Source: Persicirhabdus sediminis
GTDB taxonomy: Bacteria; Verrucomicrobiota; Verrucomicrobiia; Verrucomicrobiales; Akkermansiaceae
DNA: 64,000 bases
Assembly (NCBI RefSeq): GCF_016595495.1
Contig: NZ_JAENIM010000043.1
Location: 90,811-154,810 of the forward strand
Direction of reading: 5' to 3'
The translations under genes and the position numbers were made by a program. Under the pieces are notes generated by a model. It saw only the letters and a program-made list of their open reading frames with translations, was not told the DNA's origin and ran no database searches. This document shows positions 35,747 to 43,947 of this stretch, piece by piece (within the stretch, counting starts at the first letter, position 1; every line of letters begins with the position of its first letter).

Positions 35747-37234
35747 ATGAATACACTGAGTATAGCCGAGCTGCTAAAACAGGCTGACGAAAAGCCACTG
35801 CAAGCCTATGTAGATGGCCAATTGCAGAAGAAGGAATTGCGCGAGACCAAAAGCGGCAAACCCTACCAAGTGATTCATCTCGTGGACGCGCTTAATTCCA
35901 TGAGCCTCAAAGTTTGGGAAAACCACCAGCAGTACCAGCTGATAGAAGAAATGGAAGTAGGCACCTGCATCCGTATCGGTGGAAAATGGACACAAAGCCA
36001 GTGGGGGCTAGATGCCAGCGGCTGGGATTTCCGTCTGCTCAACGACAGCGAGAAAGCATTGTTATTTTCAGGTGATGCTTCGTTGATAGAAAAACAAGCT
36101 AACGACTGGCGCGACCTGATGTCCATGTTAGCCGATATCCAAGACCCGCGACTATCTCGCGTTTGCCAATTATTTATCGACGAATACGGCGAAACATTCC
36201 GCCGCGCCGCTGCAGCTCGCCGCAACCATCACGCACGCCGTGGTGGGCTGGTAGAACACAGCGCGCAGATGATGCGTGCCGCTTGGGCACTTTGCTCAGT
36301 CTATCCAGATCTCAACCGCGACCTGCTAACAGCTGGTGTGCTTTTCCACGACTGTGGCAAAATGTGGGAGAATAATTACCCAGAAGATGGCTTCACTCAG
36401 CCGTACAGCCTAGAAGGTGAGCTGATGGGCCACATTCCTCTTGGCCTCGAGCTGGTAAGCAAGCTGTGGGCGCAGATGGAAGCTGAGCCAGCGGCCAAAC
36501 ATTTCCTCGCGCTGCTGCCAGAAAATGCAGAAGTTAGAATGCACTTGTTACACCTCATTGCCAGCCACCACGGCGCCTACGAGTGGGGCTCACCAACGCT
36601 GCCACGCACGCCAGAAGCCTATATTCTCCACCACGTCGATAACATCGACGCCAAGTACGAGATGATGATGATGGGCTACGAAAAAAATCAGTTATTGGCG
36701 CCTAACATCCAAGAGCGACAATTCCCACTTCCCGCTGCATTGGTGAAACCATTAGATCATTTTTCCTCTAGCAAACCCGCAGTGGCTGCCGCTGATGTGG
36801 CAGAAGAAAGCATCGTTGAGCCAGCTAGCCTAGCAAGCGAAGTTAGTGAGCCTGAGCTGGCTGTCGAACCAGAGGTGATAGAATTAGTTAGCGAGGCTCC
36901 GGCCGAGCCAGAGTTAGTAGTGGAGGAAACCCCACCAGCGCCTGAACCAGCCGCTGAAGCCGAACCTGAGCTGCTAGCAGAGCCAACTCCAGAGGCAGTG
37001 GCTGAGCCCGAGCTAGCTGACGAGCCAGAACTTGTAGCTGAGCCAGAATTACTCATCGAACCAGAACCTGCTGCCGAACCAGAAATGGAGATGGCGCTCG
37101 ATCCCGTAGAGCCAGTGGTGGAGGAAGAACCGGCTGCTCCAGCTGAGCCAGCAAAAGCAAAAAAGGCGAAACGTAAAAAGCCAGCTGAACCAGCTAGCAA
37201 TGACGACGGAGACGACTTGTTTTCTTTTCTCTAA
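35747..37234 (+). CDS. YhaM-like 3'-5' exoribonuclease (OB-fold plus HD domain) with acidic repeat tail
   Basis: 495 residues. Residues about 10-105 are an OB-fold nucleic-acid-binding domain. Residues about 150-325 are an HD phosphohydrolase-type domain with HHARRGGLVEHSAQM, LLTAGVLFHDCGKM, GHIPLGLELV and IASHHGAYEWGSP, the arrangement found in YhaM-type exoribonucleases. From about residue 345 the protein is a low-complexity tail rich in Glu, Pro, Ala and Leu (repeated EPEL and AEPE units), ending in a Lys-rich patch and DDGDDLFSFL. The tail is unusual for the family, whose members are about 310-330 residues, and may mediate protein contacts. Confidence 0.82.
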   Translation: MNTLSIAELLKQADEKPLQAYVDGQLQKKELRETKSGKPYQVIHLVDALNSMSLKVWENHQQYQLIEEMEVGTCIRIGGKWTQSQWGLDASGWDFRLLNDSEKALLFSGDASLIEKQANDWRDLMSMLADIQDPRLSRVCQLFIDEYGETFRRAAAARRNHHARRGGLVEHSAQMMRAAWALCSVYPDLNRDLLTAGVLFHDCGKMWENNYPEDGFTQPYSLEGELMGHIPLGLELVSKLWAQMEAEPAAKHFLALLPENAEVRMHLLHLIASHHGAYEWGSPTLPRTPEAYILHHVDNIDAKYEMMMMGYEKNQLLAPNIQERQFPLPAALVKPLDHFSSSKPAVAAADVAEESIVEPASLASEVSEPELAVEPEVIELVSEAPAEPELVVEETPPAPEPAAEAEPELLAEPTPEAVAEPELADEPELVAEPELLIEPEPAAEPEMEMALDPVEPVVEEEPAAPAEPAKAKKAKRKKPAEPASNDDGDDLFSFL

Positions 37235-37314
37235 GCGGCCAGCCGCACAACGCTAGAGTTGGCGTGATTGAGAAATAGTGGAATAAATGAATGCATGCAG
37301 TACTCTCATACATC

Positions 37315-37869
37315 ATGAAGACACGATTCTTAATCACGGTGACTACAGCCATTACCCTAGCTGCTTTTGCCTGTAATAGCGTCGCCCAATCTAGCAAAGA
37401 GAAAATGAGCACCAGCAAGCAAGAACCCGAACAGCCAAGCGGCAAAGTCAATAAATCCGACGCCGAGTGGCGGTCAATCCTCACCGACGAGCAGTACCGA
37501 GTAGCCAGAAAAAGCGGTACCGAGCGGCCAAATGGCGCAGTGTATAAACAATTCAAAGCACAGGGAGCTGGCACCTATTATTGTGTTGGCTGCAATGCCG
37601 AGCTGTTTAGCTCAAAGGAAAAGTTCGACTCCGGCTGTGGCTGGCCGTCGTTCTACGACCCATCAAATGCGAAAAATGTCAGCCAGCATAAAGATGTTAG
37701 CGCGGGCATGGTGCGCATCGAGGTGCGCTGTAATGTGTGTGACGCTCACCTAGGTCACGTATTTGAGGGCGAAGGATTTAATACCCCTACAGACAAACGC
37801 TACTGCATCAATGGTGTGGTGCTCAAGTTTGTGCCCGACCAAGAGGACAAGGCTGACGCCGACGAGTAG
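37315..37869 (+). CDS. msrB: Peptide-methionine (R)-S-oxide reductase with signal peptide
   Basis: 184 residues from the ATG at 37315 (MKTRFLITVTTAITLAAFAC), which gives an export signal, possibly a lipoprotein signal with Cys in FAC; the longer frame from 37291 adds eight residues. The MsrB domain (about 55-178) has SDAEWRSILTDEQY, the zinc pairs CVGC and CNVC, SGCGWPSF, CDAHLGHVF and the catalytic Cys in RYCINGVVLKF. It repairs oxidised methionine in exported proteins. A terminator follows. Confidence 0.9.
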   Translation: MKTRFLITVTTAITLAAFACNSVAQSSKEKMSTSKQEPEQPSGKVNKSDAEWRSILTDEQYRVARKSGTERPNGAVYKQFKAQGAGTYYCVGCNAELFSSKEKFDSGCGWPSFYDPSNAKNVSQHKDVSAGMVRIEVRCNVCDAHLGHVFEGEGFNTPTDKRYCINGVVLKFVPDQEDKADADE

Positions 37870-37896
37870 CCGTCTGCGCTAGCTGGAAATTAGATC

Positions 37897-37924
37897 AAAA
37901 AAAAGCGCCTGCATGCAGGCGCTT
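37897..37924. terminator. Bidirectional terminator between MsrB and the SHD1-like gene
   Basis: Perfect palindrome AAGCGCCTGCATGCAGGCGCTT preceded by A residues on the left, so the strong T-run lies on the minus strand; the plus side has TTCTATAA. Confidence 0.75.
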
Positions 37925-37956
37925 CTATAATTTGCTTAGCTCTAGCAACGTATTTG

Positions 37957-38694
37957 TTAATACGGAGATTCGTATTTTTCTAACTCTTTGTTGAGATAGG
38001 TTTTGGCCGCTGTTTTCTTCAGCTTGTCTAGCAACGATGGATTGAAGTTAATCGGCTTCTCTAGCACTGAGCTCATAATTTTGTAGTCAATCACATTGCC
38101 GTCTACATCACTAACAATGAATATGTAGCCGAGGTATTTACTGCCGCCCACATTGCCGTAGCCATTACTGTCGCTGTCGTAGCGAGTGTAAACTGGCTTG
38201 CTGGTATATTCTTCCGTGCGGCCGATTTTTGGCGCCAGCTTAAATTCTTGATTGGTTAGCACTTCCAGTTTGTTGGAGTGCCGCTGGTCTTGGCCAAAGA
38301 GTAGAATATTACAGTGGCAGGCTGGGCTATCGCGACGATCAGTATTTTTGATCTTAGCGGTCACTGAGCACTCCATGGTCTTCATGTACCACGATGAGCC
38401 TTCAGTCTTGCGTCGCTTGCTAACCACCACGCTGAGGTCCAGCCTCGGGTATTGTTTGGCTAGAACTTCTGCCTGCTTCTTGATCTTCTTCTGCGAGCTC
38501 TCGTTGAAAATGTCGATGCTCGTAGTGAAGACTTTTTTGTCTGGCTGACGCTGTAGTTTGGCTTTGCCGTCAGAGAATTCCAACAACTTTGCTTGCATGG
38601 TCTTTCCTTCGGTACTCTCTAGCAATAGAGTTTGGGCACAGGCTAAAGAACAGAGGGCGGCTGAGAGAAGGGTGATGAGCAAAGGTGTTTTCAT
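37957..38694 (-). CDS. Secreted SHD1-like protein of unknown function, copy 2
   Basis: 245 residues with a signal peptide (LLITLLSAALCSLACAQ). Residues about 20-70 (EGKTMQAKLLEFSDGKAKLQ, then an FNESSQKKI segment) resemble the SLA1-homology-1-like domain common in secreted proteins of Verrucomicrobia and Planctomycetes. The rest, with CHCNILLFG and SKYLGYIFIVSDVDGNVIDY, is not recognised. It is a tandem paralogue of the gene at 38709, which lies 14 bp upstream in the transcript. No function can be assigned. Confidence 0.65.
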   Translation of the reverse strand: MKTPLLITLLSAALCSLACAQTLLLESTEGKTMQAKLLEFSDGKAKLQRQPDKKVFTTSIDIFNESSQKKIKKQAEVLAKQYPRLDLSVVVSKRRKTEGSSWYMKTMECSVTAKIKNTDRRDSPACHCNILLFGQDQRHSNKLEVLTNQEFKLAPKIGRTEEYTSKPVYTRYDSDSNGYGNVGGSKYLGYIFIVSDVDGNVIDYKIMSSVLEKPINFNPSLLDKLKKTAAKTYLNKELEKYESPY

Positions 38695-38708
38695 TGTTTG
38701 TTAGTGTG

Positions 38709-39455
38709 TTATCTTTTCCCAGCTTTTTTAAATTCGCCATCCAGCTGGTTGCCTTTGGATGCTTTCATGAGGGACTCGAGGGCTCCCGGGCTGTTATCGA
38801 GTATTTTTTCGATGGTCTTAGACATCGTCTTATACTGCAGGATGTTATTTTCCTGGTCTTTTATCACGAGGACGTAACCTAACGACTCGTAACTATTAGA
38901 TGTCGAGTAATAATAGTCGGCGCCTTTTTTGAGGCAAGTATTATAGACACTTTTCACCGTGTGCTCAGCGGATCGGCCAGCGCTTGGGCTGAGGCTAAAT
39001 TCTTCTTTATTGAGAACTTTGAACTTATCAGGGATTTTCTGATTTTCGCCAAGGGCGATGTAGATGCACTTACACGGCGGGCTGTTGACTCGCCCTTGGT
39101 TATGCAAAATTACTTTGGCGCCAAGCGTCTCTTGCTCCTGGTAATAATCAAGTGCCTTGGTGCGTTTGCTCACACTAACCTTAGGTTCTATCCTTGGATA
39201 GACGACGGGCATGTTTTCAGCTGCCTCTTTAATTCGCTTTTGGGTATCGCTATTGAAGCGATCTAGCGGCACGACAAACTCTTTGTTGTCTGAGGATCTA
39301 ATGATGGTGGCTTTACCATCTTGAAGATCAATGAGTTGACCTTTAAAGACTGAGCCTGAGGTGCCCTCAAAGAGCAAATTTTGAGCGGGCAAGCTGGTTG
39401 AAAACGCCAGCGAAAGTAGTAGGCTAGCTGCTGATAGTTTTAGAGTTTTTTTCAT
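38709..39455 (-). CDS. Secreted SHD1-like protein of unknown function, copy 1
   Basis: 248 residues with a signal peptide (LKLSAASLLLSLAFSTSLPA). It aligns with its neighbour along its length: SVFKGQLIDLQDGKATI, FNSDTQKRI, PPCKCIYIALG, LNKEEFSLSPSAGRSAEHT and ESLGYVLVIKDQENNILQY. The shared Cys-x-Cys in the middle (PPCKC / PACHC) suggests a conserved disulfide or metal site. Probably one transcript with the following paralogue. Function unknown. Confidence 0.65.
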   Translation of the reverse strand: MKKTLKLSAASLLLSLAFSTSLPAQNLLFEGTSGSVFKGQLIDLQDGKATIIRSSDNKEFVVPLDRFNSDTQKRIKEAAENMPVVYPRIEPKVSVSKRTKALDYYQEQETLGAKVILHNQGRVNSPPCKCIYIALGENQKIPDKFKVLNKEEFSLSPSAGRSAEHTVKSVYNTCLKKGADYYYSTSNSYESLGYVLVIKDQENNILQYKTMSKTIEKILDNSPGALESLMKASKGNQLDGEFKKAGKR

Positions 39456-39521
39456 GTATGGTAAATTGTTTTATGTTTGCCTAAACAATTAGCTAACATA
39501 ACAACTTACCCATGGGTATTA

Positions 39522-40256
39522 CTATTTTGTAAAAAATCTGTAATGACCAGTGATCTGGTACTCAAATAGAACGTCCTGCCACTCTGCTCCGTCACCCATA
39601 TTGTGCACGATCCATTTCTCATCACCGCGCTCACCTGGACCTGGAACGACGATGCCCATGTGAGTATCGCCATATGGAAGTCTCCATGAAACAAGATCGC
39701 CGAACTCATAATCTTCAGCATCGCGGCTGATTTCTTTGAGGTCGGCGTTTTGGCGTTCGAAGAACCTTTGGATGTTAGGAAGGCGTCTGTGATCGATGTT
39801 GCTGTCCGCCGCTCGGGATCCCCAAAGCTGTGGGTAGGCGCGGAAATCAGCCAGCATGTCTTCGTGAATGAGCTGCTGAAGGTCGATATCTTGTGAGCGG
39901 AAGGCGCGAACAATAAGGTCGGCGTTAGATCCTCTATCAGCTGGAATGTCTCCCATTGGGTAGCTGATTTCACAATAGTCTGGATCGTACTTCGCTTGCT
40001 GGTGCGTGGTGCGTAGCAGAGCTGCCGCAGCGAGCATGTCGCCAGCGTTGTTAGTTTGTTGTAATTCACTAACGCGATCTTCTACTTTCGAATCAGTAGG
40101 TAGATCGTGTTGCTTGATCCAGTATGCTAACAAGTCAGATGGCTTGAGCGTGAAATATAGAGAAGCGCCTACGAGAAGCAGCATGAGCCAAGCTCCGTGA
40201 AAAGTTCGCTGCTTCTTTTTTATTGGTTTAGGGCCAATGTATTCGATAGGTGTCAT
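39522..40256 (-). CDS. DUF1287 (YijF-like) membrane-anchored protein lacking the usual cysteine
   Basis: 244 residues with one N-terminal membrane segment (about 23-40) and an exported domain. YDPDYCEISYPMGDIP, IDLQQLIHEDMLADF, YPQLWGS, NIDHRRLPNIQRFFER and the H of THMGIVV are diagnostic of DUF1287, a family related to NlpC/P60 peptidases. Where family members usually have a G-V-C-T-D block with the candidate nucleophile Cys, this protein reads RGSNADLIVRAF, so the Cys is Asn. It may be an inactive or altered member. Confidence 0.8.
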   Translation of the reverse strand: MTPIEYIGPKPIKKKQRTFHGAWLMLLLVGASLYFTLKPSDLLAYWIKQHDLPTDSKVEDRVSELQQTNNAGDMLAAAALLRTTHQQAKYDPDYCEISYPMGDIPADRGSNADLIVRAFRSQDIDLQQLIHEDMLADFRAYPQLWGSRAADSNIDHRRLPNIQRFFERQNADLKEISRDAEDYEFGDLVSWRLPYGDTHMGIVVPGPGERGDEKWIVHNMGDGAEWQDVLFEYQITGHYRFFTK

Positions 40257-40490
40257 TTTAGTCGTCGTGATGGTAAAGGATCACGGGGGCCGCTAAATTT
40301 GCTTACAAGGAAATCAAATCATATTTTTGCTGGCTCGGCGATGATTTTCTTCAAAAAAATACGCCTGATTTTTCGGTTTAGTCATTGTTGGATAAACTTT
40401 CTGAGCCTTAGTGAAATATGACAAAAATGTATGATAGAGAATGTGATTTTATGATTGGGTTCAGTGAACGTTCGTGTACATTTCCAAATT

Positions 40491-41102
40491 ATGATGATTC
40501 AGAGCTATGAGGCCCCTTTGCAATGGGGAGCCCTCGATATTGGAATAATCGGGTTGGCGAAGTCATGGCATGGCGAATCGCTGGATAAACCAGTCGGGTT
40601 TGCATTAGCTATGGATAAGGAAAACTTGTGGTTTGTGGTGACACGAAGCCAGCCAGCTGTCATTCACCCAGATGCTCAGCCAGGAAAGTTTACCGCTGAC
40701 TTGTGGAAGTACGATGTTGCGGAGCTGTTTTTTGCAGACCCTGTTAGTGGCCGATATATTGAATTTAACTTAGCGTCTAACGGTGCATGGTGGCAAGCGG
40801 AGTTTGTTGCTCCAAGGATACGCGATCGCATGGAAGATATTGTCATGCCGGGAGTGCATACTTTTGCTGATAGTTCAGAGTCGGGCACCTGGGTGGCAGC
40901 CATGGCTATTCCTCTGGATATGTTGCGAGCTCGGGTTGGGTTTGGGCCGGAAACGAAAGCCAATGTTAGTTTTGTTGTGAATTCCCCAGATCCAGTTCAC
41001 CTGAGCGCCAATGAGCTGGCTGGTGAGGTTCCTGATTTTCATCAACCGCGGAAATTCAGCCGCATCGAAGTGGTGGATGGTAAAGCGGTATTCGCCCGCT
41101 GA
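40491..41102 (+). CDS. CBM9-like (DOMON-type) carbohydrate-binding protein
   Basis: 203 residues from the ATG at 40491; a TTG at 40455 would add 12 residues. FALAMDKENLWFVVTRS, LWKYDVAELFFADPVSGRYIEFNLASNGAWWQAEF and WVAAMAIPLDML follow the pattern of CBM9-type beta-sandwich domains, with aromatic residues that could stack on sugars. No signal peptide is visible, which is odd for a sugar-binding module and makes a cytoplasmic role possible. It stands alone between two non-coding gaps. Confidence 0.65.
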   Translation: MMIQSYEAPLQWGALDIGIIGLAKSWHGESLDKPVGFALAMDKENLWFVVTRSQPAVIHPDAQPGKFTADLWKYDVAELFFADPVSGRYIEFNLASNGAWWQAEFVAPRIRDRMEDIVMPGVHTFADSSESGTWVAAMAIPLDMLRARVGFGPETKANVSFVVNSPDPVHLSANELAGEVPDFHQPRKFSRIEVVDGKAVFAR

Positions 41103-41298
41103 ATTTGCAGTTAGGTTAAACTACGTATTTCCGTTACTATCTTAGATGAATGACAAATTCTGCTAGGTGTGACTAGAGAAAGTATTGATGGGCCAGACAT
41201 TGCTGGGGGAACTTGTGTCAGCTATTGAGGAAAAAAATAGATAGACTTGCTATCATCGATTTAAAACGCAAGGATGCAGCCATCTCAGCGAGGAGCTT

Positions 41299-42084
41299 AT
41301 GCGCCCGAGCTGCAGTTATTATCCTCATTATATGATCAGCTCAATAGCTCCTTCTCCTATGCCCTCACTCATGAAATTGCACAACAAGCACGGTGAGCAG
41401 CTGGACTTTTCTTACCACGAAGGACAGAAATCAGACACTCTCGTTATTTTAGGCCACGGGCTGACAGGAAATAAAGACCGTCCTATTTTAGTAGATTTGG
41501 CTAATTCTCTGTCTGAGGCGGGCTATCCTTGCTTGCGTCTGTCTTATTCGGGCAATGGTGAGTCTGATGGGAAATTTGAAGAGGTTACTATTTCTAAAGA
41601 AGTGGAAGATCTTTGCGCAGTGCTTGATCAGGTGAAATCCTATAAACGCATTGCTTATATTGGCCATAGTATGGGGGCTGCTGTGGGCGCTCTAGCTGCG
41701 GCGCGTGATGAACGCATCAAGGTTCTCGTTTCTCTAGCAGGAATGGTGTATACGCGAGATTTTATTAAGCGCCATTTTGCTAATGTAATTCCAGGGAAAG
41801 GTAATATGTGGAATGAAGAAGAGCATCCATACTCTGAGGCTTTTCACAATGACCTGCATAGCATCGACCATGTGCTGAGTGCCGCTAAAGAAGTGCGTGC
41901 GCCTTGGTTATTATTCCACGGTGGCCTGGATGATGTGGTGCTGCCAAAAGATAGCCACGGCTTGATGGATGTGATTCGTGACCCCAAGGTGCTCGTCGAG
42001 CTGCCTAATGCGCATCATTCATTTGAAAACCACAATGCTGAGCTGGTAGACACCGTTGCCGCTTGGCTGAAGCGACATCTTTAA
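41299..42084 (+). CDS. Alpha/beta hydrolase
   Basis: 261 residues from the ATG at 41299, preceded by a close GAGGAG; ATGs at 41359 and 41371 (just before KLHNKHGEQLDFSYHEG) are equally plausible. ILGHGLTGNKDRP is the oxyanion-hole region, GHSMGAAVGAL the nucleophile elbow with Ser, GGLDDVV carries the acid and NAHHSFE the His. It resembles small serine esterases or peptidase-like hydrolases. The substrate is unknown. Confidence 0.85.
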   Translation: MRPSCSYYPHYMISSIAPSPMPSLMKLHNKHGEQLDFSYHEGQKSDTLVILGHGLTGNKDRPILVDLANSLSEAGYPCLRLSYSGNGESDGKFEEVTISKEVEDLCAVLDQVKSYKRIAYIGHSMGAAVGALAAARDERIKVLVSLAGMVYTRDFIKRHFANVIPGKGNMWNEEEHPYSEAFHNDLHSIDHVLSAAKEVRAPWLLFHGGLDDVVLPKDSHGLMDVIRDPKVLVELPNAHHSFENHNAELVDTVAAWLKRHL

Positions 42085-42169
42085 TTTCTGTTAGCGGAGT
42101 GATTTCTCCGACTTAATGATGGGGTGACCTTGAGCTAGACACAGCGCAAGATCCTACTATGATCGCATT

Positions 42170-43075
42170 ATGGCTGCCGCTGAGCTTCTCATCAACCTGC
42201 TGAATCAGTATCAGCAAAAAGGACAAAAGAGCATTTACGTCGATGACGCTGCTCGTGGGATTTTGCGTGCTTTTTACCAGCGCGCGGTGGGCAAAAATAC
42301 ACCTGCAGGTGGTGGCAGAGCTGCTGCTTCTCAGGATTTAGCCGAGCTACCGCAGGCTGTCAGTAAGGGGGAGAAGGTATCTCTCAGTCAGCCTGATGAG
42401 GTGGTCGCGCAAAAACCAGCTGAGCTGGCTGCTATCCAGCTAGTGTCTAACGATGCGAAGGGAATGCTGAATGAACTCTGGCAACATAGCAAATCGTGGC
42501 GACCATTGTTAGCTCTAAAATCTGTACGTAACCGTCATGTATTTGCCAGCGGTAGACCAGATGCCGATATCATGTTTGTTGGTGAAGCACCTGGCTATGA
42601 GGAAGAGCAAAAGGGCAAACCATTTGTTGGGCCAGCGGGGCAGAAGTTAGAGGCTATTCTCAAGGCGATGAATCTGAGCCGCGATGAAGTTTACCTAACT
42701 AATGTGTTGAAGTTTCGCCCGATGTTGCCCAATCAGACATTAAATAACCGTAAACCTAACGAAGCTGAGGTTCGCGCTGCCATGCCTATTTTGCTTGGTG
42801 AGATTGATGCGGTGAAACCGAAATGCATCGTGGCTCTCGGAGCGACGGCATCCGCAATTTTCTCTGGTGAGAATATCGCTGTGGATGAACAGCGTGGCAA
42901 ATTTATCGACTGGAATGGCACGCCTGTCAGAGTGACCTACCACCCGAGCTACCTGTTGCACACCGAGGACACTGCGGAAAAACGCAAAGTCTGGGAGGAC
43001 ATGCTGGCCGTGATGGAACGATGCGGCATGGAAGTAACCGACCGCCAGCGTGGGTTCTTCTTGAAAAAGAAATAA
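42170..43075 (+). CDS. Uracil-DNA glycosylase superfamily protein without iron-sulfur cysteines
   Basis: 301 residues. The C-terminal 200 residues carry the family 4-like UDG fold: ADIMFVGEAPGYEEEQKGKPF, VGPAGQKLEAIL, VYLTNVLKFRP, CIVALGATAS and the HPSYLL motif. Family 4 enzymes bind a [4Fe-4S] cluster with four cysteines; here the N-terminal CxxC region reads WRPLLALKSVRNRHVFASG with no Cys, the KC position is KF, and the later Cys is Ala. So the cluster must be absent. Residues about 1-100 are a variable, Ala/Gln-rich extension. DNA repair or a DNA polymerase-associated role is inferred. Confidence 0.82.
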   Translation: MAAAELLINLLNQYQQKGQKSIYVDDAARGILRAFYQRAVGKNTPAGGGRAAASQDLAELPQAVSKGEKVSLSQPDEVVAQKPAELAAIQLVSNDAKGMLNELWQHSKSWRPLLALKSVRNRHVFASGRPDADIMFVGEAPGYEEEQKGKPFVGPAGQKLEAILKAMNLSRDEVYLTNVLKFRPMLPNQTLNNRKPNEAEVRAAMPILLGEIDAVKPKCIVALGATASAIFSGENIAVDEQRGKFIDWNGTPVRVTYHPSYLLHTEDTAEKRKVWEDMLAVMERCGMEVTDRQRGFFLKKK

Positions 43076-43216
43076 GCTAAGCGCAGTGGAAGTAGCCGGC
43101 CCTGATGGTGTGGGTTTTATGGTGAGACCAGAGCAATGGTAGATGTTGGGGTGTGGTTGGCCTGCGTTCGCTAGCTGGGGTGGACTGACACCAGTCAGCC
43201 AGAAAATTGCTGAGGA

Positions 43217-43800
43217 GGTGGGTGGACGGAATGGCTACTAGGCCATTAAATAATGCACGGCATTTTTCAGAGCGCTGATGCAGAATCCTTATAAATACAG
43301 CGTTTCCCGACGATATGGGCCGATACTATTCGGGTTTTTCCTGAGGTTTTCCGTGAGTCTTTTCCCGCAGGTGGATGGTTTCGAGCCAGCCGAACTGGGC
43401 CAGCTTCATCAGCTGTGGGTGGGCCAGCTGGAAAATTGCTGGCGAGGTGGGTGGACGGAATGGCTACTAGGCCACTAAATAATGCACGGCATTTTTCAGA
43501 GCGCTGATTCAGAATCATTGTAACTACAGCGTTTTCCGACGATGTGGACCGATACTATTCGGGTTTTTCCTGAGGTTTTCCGTGAGTTTTTTTCCGCAGG
43601 TGGATGGTTTCGAGCCAGCCGAACTGGGTCAGCTTCATCAGCTGTGGGTCAGCTGGAAAATTGCTGGCGAGGTGGGTGGACGGAATGGCTACTAGGCCAC
43701 TAAATAATGCACGGCATTTTTCAGGGTGCTGATGCAGAATCATTATAAATACAGCGTTTTCCGACGATATGGACCGATACTATTCGGGTTTTTCTTGAGG
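43217..43800. repeat. Tandem array of three 229/225-bp imperfect repeats
   Basis: Each unit contains GAGGTGGGTGGACGGAATGG, ACTAGGCCA(C/T)TAAATAATGC, ACGGCATTTTTCAG, GATACTATTCGGGTTTTTC and GGTGGATGGTTTCGAGCCAG. The anchor sequence recurs at 43217, 43446 and about 43671, so the offsets are 229 and 225 bp; the 4-bp difference comes from a shortened GTGGGTGGGCCAGCTGG segment. The third unit is incomplete and its sequence diverges after about 43800. The small open frames in both strands repeat with the unit and look non-coding. The 15-bp core ATGCACGGCATTTTT also occurs three times next to the transposase gene at 53 kb. Nothing was recognised in 43076-43216. Confidence 0.88.
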
Positions 43801-43877
43801 TTTTTCCTGGGGCTGCCCACCAGATTTCCCCTCGATTTTCAGCTATTTTTTCGTGAGCTGGCTGGATTTTTGACGAC

Positions 43878-43911
43878 AAAAAAAGGTGAAGCCAACGAGT
43901 TGGCCTCACCT
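43878..43911 (-). terminator. Terminator of the porin gene
   Basis: Stem AGGTGA.GCCAAC / GTTGGC.TCACCT with a short loop, and seven T on the minus strand, 36 bp after the porin stop. Confidence 0.85.
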
Positions 43912-43947
43912 CAGTTTGTTGTGTGTCTGGATGGCTTGTTTGCTATC

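Noticed and set aside
43217..43909. Small frames in the tandem repeat array and possible CRISPR
   Set aside because: Units are over 220 bp with no spacers, and the frames repeat with the unit without family resemblance.
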